Source: Hexactinellida sp. DTS-2022
Lineage: Eukaryota; Porifera; Hexactinellida
Direction: 5' to 3'
Length of the DNA: 64,000 nt
NCBI GenBank assembly: GCA_028753945.1
Contig: JAPNXP010000009.1
Location: 1,736,001-1,800,000, forward strand
Position 1 is the stretch's first letter, and the number at the start of each line of letters is the position of its first letter. A program made the translations under genes and the position numbers. The notes below the pieces were generated by a model. It had not been told where the DNA came from, searched no databases, and saw nothing but the letters and a program-made list of their open reading frames with translations. Shown here piece after piece: positions 1-11,568 of the stretch.

Positions 1-3000
1 TCAATTATAAAATATACCTTAGTCAATACTCAATGTTTTAAATCGAACCGAAATATGCTTTTTCTTTAATCTACTCTATGTTATTGTCATTTTTGTGAAA
101 TTGGTCAAAAAAACCCCACTATTTTTCATTAAAAGTATACTAATTCAATTTTTTTGTATTATATTGCCAAAACTGCCCGCTTTTAAAACATGCGCCTACA
201 TATACTGAGCATTTTAAAAAAAAGTTTGACTTTCTAGAATAAAAATTCTCTTTTTTACATCCATATGCCCAAATGGTCTTTTTTTACACCTTCATAATTA
301 GCATTTAATTAATTTGTGTCGAAGTGGCTGAGTCCAGAATATGAAAGTGCGAGGAAAAGGAGTTCCTAAACTGCATAAAATAGATAATGTCATTTGAAAT
401 TGAATTAGACTATTTTTAGCAATTTAGAGCTAATCTCTATCTCATTTGGATCAGAAGTTGGATTTTTGTCACCCTTTTAACATATTGCCACTTTGACACC
501 ACCATATTTGGGCATTTGAAATCAGAACACATCATTAGAATTATAATATAATCCCAAAAGTTTATCCAATGAGTAAGAAATAGTATCATGATGTGACTAG
601 AATTTTAGAGCTAGTCTCTGCTGTCCAGAGATCAAGAGTTACAAAATTTGCTTCGTCATCAAAATTGGGCACATCAAATTACCATATATGGTCATGTTAA
701 AAAGTGTGACACCTAGAGTCCTAAAATGTATTATAAACGTATAGAAAGTCAGGTATTTACAGTATTTTCTAATGCCTATGATCATTTTATCTCAAAGCGT
801 TTCTGAAATATCAACAGGTGTGAAATGTCAGATTTTTTGCCCCCTTCTGTGGCCCAAAAGTCCATAACCTATCGAATAATGATTGGATCGTGTTGTGTAA
901 CGTCTCATTTTGTGCGCAAATGCTATTTCCATATTTGTATTACCAAATTGGTGTTTTATATAATACATTATTGTATATTTGAGGGCCTTGAGGTGTGAAA
1001 ATATGACAAAACAGACAAAACCATAGTCATAAATTGGTCATAACTCATGATATATTATTGTAAAAGTGTTGAAAACAAATGCTACGCATAGATAAGAAGC
1101 TGGCGCATTTTTCTGGAGAATAACAGAATTATTCTGCTGTCCAATTTCCCACAGTAATATATGATCACCGGGTACTTGCATACCCTGCATATTCTTTTAT
1201 GCCCCTAATTTCCTAATTTTTGACATATTCCTGAACTTTTTGACGTGAACCTGTATATTTTGACCTGTAGATTCCGAAATTTTTAATTTTGGGAACAATA
1301 TATGGCAGTGTAGAATTTTATCACCTCTTTTGATGTTGAAATTCGGAAAAATTCGTGGGCCGCAGACTTAGAAGTCTTATAAAACCAAAAATAATAATCA
1401 GAAAGTCAAAAAATTTCTCTGGGGTAACACATGATACATCCTCAGACCCTTGAACTAGAATTGAAAATTTTTTCTTCTAACATTTTATAACGATAGTTTA
1501 GTGCACGACTGCGTTTTATGATTATTTTGAAAAAATGCCCTTTAGCATCGTTTCTTCTGCAAAAATAAATAAAATAAAAATTATTACTGAGAGGAAATAG
1601 TCTCATAATAATATGTTCAAAAATTCAAAAAGATTCAACAATTTTGAAAAAATGTCATGCCCATATGAGGAAGTCGACGTCTTGTTTTATTAAAAAACAC
1701 CATCTTGATTGAAAATTAAGAAAAAAAAATCATAAAAGTCAATCTCTATCTCATCTAGAGTATTCCTAGTAGTAAATTATGCAATTCTGAGATTCACCGT
1801 GAACGCCCGAATATCAATACAGATTACCCTTAAGTAAATTATTGAATAGGATGATGAGTATACTTGAGCTCATATGAGTCTCTTGAGCTCACGAGTGTCA
1901 CCAACATATTTTAAATGATTTATTGAATCAAATTGGTTATATGCACATTGATAACATATTTCAACATTACTTGTTATCTTAACCATAATATTACTATACA
2001 TTTTAGTGAGTTGACTCTGAATTTTCCTTCGTCAACAGATAGTAAGTTATTGCACAACTGTGATTTATGATACTAAATAATGACTAGAAATATTTTTTGC
2101 CACCATTGAAACTAGATTGGTATTCGCCTAAGCGCTCTACTAGCAATTTAATTTTATATAAGTAAATTATATAATTACGAGGGCATTTAATTAATGTTAA
2201 TTATGTTCCTCTAATAGCAAATTCACCTACGGTATTTGCAAAATGCGAGTTGATATTACACGAACCCCATTTTACTGAGAAAATTCAAATTCGTTTATTT
2301 ATATTTTGCTACTGAACTTTAGAAGACTGATTCAACTGTAGAACGTTTATATTAGGGTATTTAATGAAATGTTTAGTAGGTTGTAAACTTGGCATCTTAT
2401 GTCGCTGAAATATACGTATACTTTACGTAAATGTCTACATACGTATATCTACATCTATTAATCTAACGAATTTACTAATTATTATACATTGCCACCTGAG
2501 AGATTGACAAATAACACTAACTTCCCTTCTACCCTGAGAGATAATATAATATTTCTATTCTAATCAGTGAGAGTGAACTCCCATAATAACGAAGTCCAAG
2601 GGACCCGTTTACTTCGATACAAGCGAAGAAAGATCGACTACTTTACCCGTCTGGTAAAGTAGTTGATTTTTCTCTGCAATATATATATATAACGCAGGTA
2701 TTTCGTTAGACCCAGGTTATAACGGGAGTTTACTGTTTTACCACTACAGGGCCAGTATTGATTTAATTTATTTTCAGAATAATCAATTAACGTGAAGGTA
2801 TTTTGTACCTCTTGATGTTTCTAGAAGTATTTGAATTTATTATATATTAATTTGAACCCGGTTAAATGAAAATAGAATAAAACTCTTTATTCTTCCAATG
2901 TACTCAACTATGAAATATTTAGTAATTGTGTCGGGTGCAAAGTTCGAAAATGTAGACAAAATCTACATCTTGCGACACAATATGTAGATTATTTTGAGCA

Positions 3001-3340
3001 TAAAGCAATTATGACGAAGTGCACCTGTAGATCGAACTGAACATTTCTGTGTCTCTGAATTTAGCAGTACTTTTGTATTTACTTCAGGACCTAAGACAAA
3101 GATTTATTTATTAGATACAATTCAAGTTACCATCAGCGTATTTAACCTATTATCTATTTCTAACGATTCAATGAAGGTCAAGTACATAGAAAGCCCAATT
3201 TTATTATTGTACACAATAAATCGCTTGTTTACAAGGGTGGTACCGAATCTACCAGGTTCCTTTCCTATACTAATGATATTAAGGCTTACGTAAGAAGGAA
3301 TAATATTTGCAGAGAGAACTTTAACAAGAAAGTTGCAAAC
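1..3340. other. Gene-free AT-rich stretch
   Basis: No open reading frame here has a recognisable domain or biased codon use. The sequence is AT-rich with long A/T runs. The only structured item I can delimit is the small inverted-repeat element at 2565-2735. The first 1.9 kb could be intron or decayed repeat, but I see nothing that decides it. Confidence 0.5.
2565..2735. mobile_element. MITE-like element, GGGAGTTTACTG-type ends
   Basis: The left end (CAGTGAGAGTGAACTCCC) and the right end (GGGAGTTTACTG, preceded by GTTATAAC) are imperfect inverted repeats about 171 bp apart. Inside is a second hairpin at about 2632-2671. A right end of the same type recurs near 28875-28900 (CGTTATACCGGGAGTTTACT), so this is a family. 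No coding capacity, so it would be non-autonomous. The target-site duplication is unclear. Confidence 0.6.
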
Positions 3341-3529
3341 ATGGAAGGGACAGCATCATGGTTTGGATTGTTTTTTTCGTCGGTTTTGTTGAGCTCGTCT
3401 ATCGATTTGCTTCCTCCACACTCTGGGTGGTATCTAAACAGGAGAATGCATCCTGCCTTACGTCGAAGCGGTGAAGCAGTTACAGCAGCGCCGTGCGAGC
3501 CTATTGATACCTGTCCAGGTCAAACCTAA
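3341..3529 (+). CDS. Short ORF of unknown status (62 codons)
   Basis: It starts with ATG in a good context (GCAAACATGG) and its base composition is richer than its surroundings. The first 25 residues include a hydrophobic segment rich in Leu and Ser, somewhat like a signal peptide. A possible splice donor (CCAG/GTCAAA) lies at 3518-3519. It could be a 5' exon, but its phase (1) does not fit the PDZ exon at 4957 (phase 0), so a direct join is excluded. I recognise no family and it may be fortuitous. Confidence 0.2.
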   Translation: MEGTASWFGLFFSSVLLSSSIDLLPPHSGWYLNRRMHPALRRSGEAVTAAPCEPIDTCPGQT

Positions 3530-3669
3530 CTAGAGTAAGCATCATTGCTACCCATGGTCAAAAAATTCTATTATTATTAACGCACGGTAATTTTGATAAA
3601 TGATCTGAATTCTGAAATATATATTTCACTCCAAATGTTAAATAGCTTTATAACTAACAAAGCGATATA

Positions 3670-3865
3670 CAGTCAAGGTCTGCTTATTATGAACAAGATT
3701 TCGTCTGCTTAGTATGAAGATCTTTTTATTATGAACAAGCCCTATGGTCCCAATTTAACAACTTACATAGGGTTTGTATTAAGTTGAGTTCGCTTATTAT
3801 GAAGTCTCTCTATTATGAACACAATTTTTGGTCCCTTAAATGTTCATAATAAAAGAATCTGACTG
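3670..3865. mobile_element. TA-flanked MITE, TTATTATGAACA family
   Basis: The inverted ends CAGTCAAGGTCTGCTTATTA and its mirror, closing with GACTG, are about 27 bp long with mismatches and enclose 196 bp. TA stands immediately outside both ends, as expected for Tc1/mariner insertions. The motif TTATTATGAA is repeated several times inside. There is no reading frame for a transposase. Confidence 0.75.
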
Positions 3866-4956
3866 TATTATAATCAATTTAATTACATGTATTTAGTAAA
3901 AATACCTAATATATCTAGATTAAGATGGAGTCCACTTTTTCAGTGCATTATACGTATTTTATTTATTTATTTAAATACTCATAACTTGGTTAAATTACCA
4001 GGTCAACCTGGTATTGAAAATTATGCCCTGGTTTGACTTGGTCAGTTTGTATTAGTGGCACGGTCCTGAGCAGTAGTTTTTGCAGAGTTACCTGGCATAG
4101 AACAACTAGAATCTGATCGGAGAATGTTCTACAAATTAATAATTACCAGTTGTATTTATTTTTATGACCTATATTCAATAAATACATACAATTAATTAAT
4201 CACTAGGAAATTCGCAATAAAAATTGAGCAGTTTTTTATAATTTACAATTACTTGTATAAATGAGTATTCAATTAAATTTCTGAATATTCGTATACATTG
4301 AATTCTCAATTCATAAAAACACATACTTAGCACCATTATCGTCTCAATTCCACGACTACATATTCAGAAACTGTCTGGAAAACAATTTACTGCGGCCGAA
4401 TAAATTATATTACTCAGAAATACATTAGTATTCATTTTAATATGATATTTAATTAGTTCATTATACTATGTACTTGTTGTATATTCGTACAAATTAATTA
4501 AAATTGATAAATACATGTGAAATATGATTAAGTGGATAATTGATAAATTAGTAAAATAATTATTCAAAAATACTACCGAATTTCCCCGAATAAGCGCCGG
4601 GTCAATAAAAATGACATTGTTAAGATAAAATTTAAGCACATTAGTTGATTACTTGAGTGTAATTCCATTGATTTTGGCTACTTCAGTATGTGTATTGATT
4701 GTCGGTGTGAACCGGCCTAAATATTATTTTCTGGATTTAATAAAATTTCAGGACAATTTTGGCCCACGAAAAGAATAACGCCGGGGCGCTTATTCGAAAC
4801 AATAAGGTATATTAAAATAATGTTTTTTTTATTTAAAATAATATATTGTGTTCAAAACTAACGTATTGACTGAATGCATGTTAACAATATCCTAGCTTAT
4901 AAATTGCGTTTTCCACCTCTTACCTTACATTTGTTGAGCACTGTTATCCACCACAG

Positions 4957-7145
4957 GTGTGTATTCTTCGCACAAAACTTCAGTATGGCTTCACTCTATC
5001 GCGGATTTCGGGTATCGGCGATACAGTAGTGGAATTGGAAGATAACTCAATTTCGAGTAACGCAGGTCTAATTGCTGGAGACATTATAGTTACTATTAAC
5101 GACCAAGAGGTTTGCAACTTAACTCACAAACAGGTAAGTGGTTATTATAACTTTAGACTCTCGTTAGTGCGAATATGGTTTATATTAAATTCCGATTCAT
5201 TTCGAAACTTATTTGAATTATACACAACTTGGTTAATACTTACGTACAGTCGCGGTCGTACACTGATGTTGTAGGAATGAGATGCTTGTTTTATCAAAAA
5301 TCGAAAAAATATTATTCTTTAACAGTCACAATTTGATTACAGCTAGATGCACAAATTGGATTAATTAATGTACCTTGCTACGCCCCGGCCTGGTAACGTT
5401 ATTAATGTAAGAGACTGTGTGCTTAGGTGGTGGAACTGCTCCTGTCTATCCCTGTGGACTACACGTTGAGACTGAGAGTGAAGGCTGGGATTTCCTTAAC
5501 AAAGTCTCCTAGCATGCCTCTTCAGCTCGGAATTCCAACTAACCACCCTCTCCTAGACGGGTACCTCTATCTGCTCAATGGAAAGAAAACCTGGAAGAAG
5601 AGATGGTGAGTTTATTACTTGGGCCAATATCTGTTGTTTAGGCATTGTGAGATTTATAATTTTAATTAACAGTGCAACATCGATTATCAGAAAATCGATT
5701 AACCGAAATCTTCGATTATTCGAACATACCTGACCTGGCTAGTCCCAAAGATATTCCATGAATTATTTCAGCCTTAAATTATCCAAACTTTAGATTATCC
5801 GAATATGTTTGACCAGTCCCAACGAGTTCGGATAATCAAGGTTGCACCGTATGTATATCTGCGGTTTTTAGTCCCTTATTTCCCAGGTTTATGCTGAGAG
5901 AGGATCGGATTCTGTACTACTACAAGAGCAAGGGAGACAAGGGAGCCCTGGGAGCTATAATACTCGATGGGTACGTCGTCTCCAAAGCGTTTGATGTCAA
6001 ACGGGTGTACTCATTCAATGTTAAGAAGGGCGGGGGACGTCCGTACTGCTTCAGCTGTGACACGGAGCCCCAGATGATAAACTGGGCTCAGGCCATGGCA
6101 GACGCTGCCGAGTATCAAGACGAGAACCGGGATAATATAATCGCGCCCTGTATGCCCAATGTAGCGTACAGCGCGCTCTCCATCAAGAAACCGGACATGC
6201 ACGGAGTTCTGTACAGGAGCAGTGGACTCTGGTCCTGGAAGAGAAGGTACATTGATATTCAGTAGAACCGCGTTAATGCTTACACCAAGGTACCGTCAAA
6301 TGTGTACCCCTTATCCGAAATTCGTATTAACCGGTGTAATTTGCATTGGAAAATATTGAAAGGGACTGAAATAGTGTGCGTATATACCAGAAATTCGTAT
6401 TAACGAAGTTATACTGTATTTGAAAACATTGCGTGTGCTAGTCTCTAAGTAGATTGTTGCATTAGACCAATAGTGCTACTTAATTAACTTTAACATGTAG
6501 ATAATATCTGATTTAAGCAAACTCGTATTCTGACTAACTGTATTGTTAGATATCACTTTTTTGGAAATATTTATTCGTTTTGATGAGAATTTATTTTTGC
6601 TCTCCAATCTTTCAGAGGAAAATGTTATAGAACTTATAATTAATTTTTCATCTTTTTGAAAATTAAATCCACCTACATAATTATTTCCAATTCAGTGCAA
6701 TATCGGTGTAGAACTTGGTTAGTACATAGGTATTATATTATCTGTGAGAATGCAACTTTAATCTCTCAAAGGTAGATGATTGGTTGTCTAACATAAAATG
6801 ATTTGTATGCAGAAATATAATACGATGAAAATACAGTTACTCTATAATGATTTTGCATTTTGTAGATATTGTGTTTTGAAAAATGCCCAACTCTTTGTCT
6901 ATACAAAGATGTCGGACACAATTGCTGAAGATGTTCTGCACTTGTTTGGCTACCGCGTGCAGGAAGGAGACACGACTGGGCCGAGGAATTTTTTTCACCT
7001 CTTCGCTCCAGAAGGAAATGGGAAGGAGTCAAAAGATCATACATTTTATGTAGAATCTGAAAGTGAGAGAACACGATGGTTAAAAGCTTTCATCTGTTCA
7101 ATTAAAAACGCTTTCATTCCTAACGCAAGTCATAGCCATTCTTAA
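4957..7145 (+). CDS. PDZ-PH-PH adaptor protein, 3' part (N-terminus not found)
   Basis: Four exons join in phase: 4957-5133, 5427-5605, 5887-6246 and 6866-7145 (stop TAA), giving about 331 residues. Exons 1-2 encode a PDZ domain: the ligand-binding loop reads YGFTL, followed by the usual GD-I--IN and THKQVVELL blocks. A PH domain follows (GYLYLLNGKKTWKKRWFML ... W at its C-terminal helix), split by an intron after KKRW. A second PH domain (GVLYRSSGLWSWKRRYCVL) ends the protein. Three canonical GT-AG introns of 293, 281 and 619 bp are inferred. The first exon starts at an acceptor (CCACAG) with no ATG, so upstream exons are missing. PDZ domains bind C-terminal peptides and PH domains often bind phosphoinositides, so a membrane scaffold is the likely role. 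I cannot match this domain order to a named vertebrate gene. Confidence 0.8.
5670..5849. mobile_element. MITE in an intron of the PDZ-PH-PH gene
   Basis: The ends CAGTGCAAC and GTTGCACCG are inverted, and TGATTATC-type sequence continues the pairing inward. The whole 180-bp unit fills most of the second intron (5606-5886). It is AT-rich inside with several GATTATC motifs. No coding capacity. Confidence 0.6.
6260..6416. mobile_element. MITE of the CGTTAATACGAA family
   Basis: The inverted ends (CAGTAGAACCGCGTTAATGC and the mirror of AACGAAGTTATACTG) enclose 157 bp just inside the third intron of the PDZ-PH-PH gene. The interior phrase 'ttgaaagggactgaaatagtg' is shared with the copy at 21276-21452, and in reverse with the copy in eRF1 intron 1. 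Confidence 0.6.
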
Positions 7146-9336
7146 CATATCCCATGTTGTTATTGTTACTATTTAGACGGTGAGCTGCGCCTCCTCCCAA
7201 TCCGCCAGACCCATTCAGCGTTTATGAATTTATAACTTTCTACTAATGTTTATTTCTCCAGTTTTACTCCATTGCTTTCAGGTGATGGGAGAGGTGTGTA
7301 AAATTCTTCACCTTGACTTTTACTTTTGTAATTATGTGTATGTATTTATGTATTGCCAATGAGAGTCAACTCTATCAATGCACTTTCAGTTTAACTTCAA
7401 TTAGCAATGTATAATCCTCTTAATCATGCGACACTATAATGTATTGTTAATACAGGGTGCCCTTTTGACACATCATGCATTAACAATTATTGAATAGATT
7501 AGCTTACATATAATCTACTTAATTATAAATTGATATTTGTCTGTTGTTGTTTTGTCCCTATAGGCTGGTGTCGTTTTGGTTAGCATTTGTTCTGGAACGT
7601 TCTTATCTCTGGGTTAGGTTGAAATACAACAATTCGTACATCGTTTTGCAATGCAAAAAGCACATTCCTTAAAAAACCTGGGTTTTTCTATCCTTTTCTA
7701 TGCAGTAAGAATAGTTGGAATAAAGCGATAGTTAGCATACCTGCCAACCGTTCAGGGATTTATTACATTTGTACAGGGATTTTACTTGGGACAATTTGCT
7801 GATTGTAAGTCTAATAATTTCTAGAAATGTGTACACCCTCAAATGTAGCATTTTGTTTGTGTAAATCCTATTAATTAAGCGTACATACATGGATTCCCTG
7901 TACAGTCTATATAATTCACTGTTTTCTTCTTTCCAAAGTATTAAATAATAAGTGCAGTAAAAATTAGTTAGAAAAACCGATAGTTAGAATAACCCAGAAA
8001 AACCCGGTTTCAACTGTATGTAATAATTTATTATTCATTACTTGATAATTTTTGTTGATTCGATTTTATCAAAAAATAATTTTATACAATACTTGCTTCG
8101 CGTTACTTAAAAATTCAGAGATTACTTATCTACACGTTTACCCGATTTGTAAGCATTCTTGTATGGAGTATTAAATTATAGTATACTCTCGTTGATGCGA
8201 ACATAATACGAGTTAGGGAAATGCGAGGAAATTTTGAAACCGAGTTACGTACTAATAAGAATACTTTTTTGATATAAACACAGTGTACGTACTTCCTTAT
8301 TTAACGAACTCGAACACATCTCCAATGTTTGTTGTTTGTTCGAATTGCTGGAGGAACTGGTAGAGTTACAAACTTTACAGTTGACAGCAGTCTGGGGATA
8401 CTGTTATAATATTTCGGAAGCTCACTCGTTAAGTTGGATTTTGGGGTTCTTGTGTGACATTACCATTATTAATTAATTACTTAATTTCTACTCTGGTATC
8501 TGGAAGTTAAATTAATTATCTTTAATTAAACCACTATTCAAATTTCTTATGTTAACTGATTGTATTGTCTACTGGTAGAATATTCGAAATAGTGCTCTGT
8601 TTTATTTGAAGTATTAATTAAATGAGTTATTACCTATCTCACTGCATTGCGATCAACCAGTACCATCTTTACTTCTGGGATCCGTTAATTAGCAGCTGAG
8701 CCAATCTTATACAGAATGGATGAGATACCATATTACATAGCACTCAAGCCACGGCTTCAGGCGCCGAAATTATTAGATCAGAACTTGTCTGAATTAGATG
8801 GATAGTTTCGTACCACGACAATTTCCTATCTGCACATTCAATAATGTAACAACAATGCGAAAAGGCCCTAAGTTCCAAAAAACGGTATTCTAAGTTGTAT
8901 AGTACGCGTTTTACTTATAAATCATGATTTTTTTGAAAAAATCAAAAAAGTCCGACTTTTTGATTTAAATCAGACTTTTTAAATTTAAATACTGCAAAGA
9001 ATTATCCAGGAGCGCTAGACGCTTCCTTTGGAGCATGATTTTTGGAAAATTTGAATTAGGAGCACGAAAATTTGGAATCCTCTCCTATACCGTAGCATTA
9101 ATTTGTGATTTAGGCGTATGAAGATTGGACCAGACCAGGATTAGGAGCGTATTTGCAAATGGCTGTATAATACATTAATTTGAACCCAACCTAATGCTGA
9201 GTACGCTGATTCTAAAGTATTGTCAACATTCTATTATGAATATTAGTTGAGTCGTAAATTATTAGTTCGACACAGCTTATAAGTTGAACTGAACCCAAGT
9301 ACTCGGATAGAATACTGATATTATTTGTTCCAAAGT
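7146..9336. other. Intergenic: repeat remnants only
   Basis: No coding sequence is supported. Near 8328-8400 lies a copy of the 'GAGGAACTGGTA' repeat also found at 16.2 and 18.6 kb. At 8925-8990 lies a T/A-rich unit (GATTTAAATC motifs) that recurs at 48190-48305. At about 9003-9175 is a unit containing 'CCAGGAGCG' that has relatives near 29.27 kb and 46.33 kb. Confidence 0.5.
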
Positions 9337-10371
9337 ATGAGCACTCAGAAACCGCTAGATTCTACTCCAACTTTCAAACGGAGGCAAGCGAGTAGACACT
9401 CTATGGTAGAAATCAACAAGACACGTTGGACCCCACTCGATGACGTCATGTTGGTACAAGGAGTCCAGCAGACCAGTAGCCTCGCCAGTGTCTTCTTGGG
9501 TACAAAGTTCTCCTGCAAGTTCACCCTCAAGGAGGTCGAGGAGCGCTGGGACGCCCTCCTATACAACCCGACCCTGTCTGCTGCTGCCATGGGGGAGGTG
9601 GGCGTGCTCAGTGCAGAGGAGCGCTCGTTCTCAAACTCAGCTGTTCTCTGGAGCCCGCGAGAAGAGGACGTACTCTCTCTGCTGGCTTCTCAGCCAGAGC
9701 CGAGTCTCTTAGCGTTTGAAGAGACTCTAGCTGAGAACCTCTCCAGCTTCCACCCCTCTCGCACTGCCGCCTCTCTCCGCTACCACTGGTGCCTCCTCAG
9801 GAAGTACAGCCTGCTAGCCGACCAGTCTCCCCCCAGCATATACTCCACCCCCACCCAGTTCTCCCAAGCCCTCCTGGGCCTCAAGGATAAGGAGCTCACG
9901 CAGGAGCAGCGACACAGAGAGCTGGCTTGTTTGTACGAGAAGCGACTGCAGGACAAGAAGCAGAAGGTCGAGGTTATAACTCTCGAGAAACAGCTGGCCG
10001 AGTGGAGAGTTCTGCTGGAAGGAAGTCTCAGCGAAAACTTCGCTCCGAACACTCTCGCTTGTCTAAAAGGGAAACACGCTCGTTACTTGATGACGTCATC
10101 GAGAGTCTCAGTTGGTAGAAGCACTGAGGAGGAACCTGTGGACTTTGACCTCAGTCTGGAGGGGCCGGCTATCAAGGTTTCAAGGAAACAAGCTTACATT
10201 GAATTCGAATCCACCACTTCAAAGTTCTACATTACGAACACTGGGAGACGCCACATATTCGTTAATGATACTCCTCTGATGCCTGAAAACAGTGCAGTTC
10301 TGGAAGATATGTGTTTAATCGCATTTGGAGAACTCTCGTTTATTTTCTTTATAAACCCAGTTTCCCCATAA
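9337..10371 (+). CDS. MCRS1: Microspherule protein 1-like (FHA domain)
   Basis: An intronless gene of 344 codons ending in TAA. I place the start at the first ATG (MSTQKPLDS), since the frame upstream has no other ATG. The N-terminal part carries the MCRS1-type block RWTPLDDVML and the Myb-like phrase FTLKEVEERWDALLY. A Lys/Glu-rich coiled coil lies near residues 190-225. The last 100 residues form an FHA domain (VGR near its start, DLSLEGPA and SRKQ at the phosphopeptide loop, NTGRRHIFVN near the end). In animals MCRS1 is a subunit of the NSL and INO80 chromatin complexes and acts at spindle microtubule minus ends. The protein is about 120 residues shorter than the human form because the basic N-terminal tail is short. 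Assignment is firm from order and motifs. Confidence 0.92.
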   Translation: MSTQKPLDSTPTFKRRQASRHSMVEINKTRWTPLDDVMLVQGVQQTSSLASVFLGTKFSCKFTLKEVEERWDALLYNPTLSAAAMGEVGVLSAEERSFSNSAVLWSPREEDVLSLLASQPEPSLLAFEETLAENLSSFHPSRTAASLRYHWCLLRKYSLLADQSPPSIYSTPTQFSQALLGLKDKELTQEQRHRELACLYEKRLQDKKQKVEVITLEKQLAEWRVLLEGSLSENFAPNTLACLKGKHARYLMTSSRVSVGRSTEEEPVDFDLSLEGPAIKVSRKQAYIEFESTTSKFYITNTGRRHIFVNDTPLMPENSAVLEDMCLIAFGELSFIFFINPVSP

Positions 10372-11568
10372 CATATGCAGTGATTAATTTGTCTATCAAG
10401 CTCAAATTGCTCAATGTTTAATTTGTTCTATTGTCAATATAGTGGAAACGGTTTTTCTAATCAAGAAAAACCGGTTTCGACTGTACATATTAACTTTTGT
10501 TAATAATATGAAACTAGCTTCAAATGTATTATTATTATATGTAGGATTTAAAGTTTAAACGAATATTCATTTATTCGTTTTGTTCATCTTTCGATCTATT
10601 GTATTTTTCGTTCATCCCTACAAGTTCGAACCAAAACGAATCGAATTGTAGAAGAACACGATTCGTTTTAGATAGAGCTTACGGTATGTATAATGTACGT
10701 AATCACATTATCAAACAAACATCTGCCAACTCGATGTAAATATTATAATTCTTTTTTTTTAGATAATAAATAAATAAATACAAGGGGCTATACACCAAAC
10801 GGTCAAATGTATTTTGAACAACAATAATTTGTATTAATACATTCAATCTTTTAGCAGGATAATAACATTTGTAATGCTCTAGGGCTAGGATGTTGACATG
10901 AAATGATATGTTAACTACAATATAATAAGATTATATTTGAATTTACATTTTTATGGAAGTGTTTAAACTCATTACTAACTATATAATTTCCTAATTAAAT
11001 ATATAATTTATTATCATTTTGAGGCAATTAGAAATAGAATGTACAGATTCTGATTTCAGATTTGAATACCACATGGTCAAATTATTCTAGGTACTCAATT
11101 TCAAATTATTACGATTATTTTCCACTGAGATACAGCCACAAGTAGCACGTGGCAGGGACACTAATACCACTTCATGGATATTGGATAAAATTAACTTATA
11201 ATCGCATGAAATGTATAACTATAGCAACATATTAAAGTGTTTCAGAGTAGGTTACACAGCCATGAATATGCTACAAGAAGCATATTGTGTCTGGAATAAA
11301 ATTCCTGTTGTTCAATACTTTTTGGTTGGTGTAGACTACTCTGAAAGATCAATAATTGTGAAATATATTGTATGAAGCTATGTGGAGGTCTAGTTTATCA
11401 ATATAATTATACTTATTTGTTTATTTGTGAGATTCGAAAAGCCATCAAACATTAGACATATGAATAATCCTTGTAGACACAATAATAAACACAAGTGGTT
11501 AGAAAACGACATACTAATATATAATAACTTCAATCTATCACCTAGTACTAAGATAGTTGGAAGTTAAT
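10372..11568. other. Intergenic between convergent MCRS1 and PLD3-like genes
   Basis: It contains the 3' flanks of two converging genes and no supported ORF. The only clear structure is the hairpin at 10441-10486. Confidence 0.5.
10441..10486. repeat. Short hairpin repeat 70 bp after MCRS1
   Basis: AGTGGAAACGGTTTTTCT and its near-perfect reverse complement face each other across a 5-base loop. The same 'AAACCGGTTTC.ACTGTA' end occurs near 7990-8012, so this is probably a minimal TIR element rather than a termination signal. Confidence 0.55.

Noticed and set aside
3341..3518. First exon of the PDZ-PH-PH gene
   Set aside because: The donor phase (1) does not fit the next exon (phase 0), so a direct join would shift the frame. 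Kept only as a low-confidence ORF.
10441..10486. Transcription terminator of MCRS1
   Set aside because: Hairpin terminators are not used for such genes in eukaryotes, and the same ends recur as a repeat near 8.0 kb.
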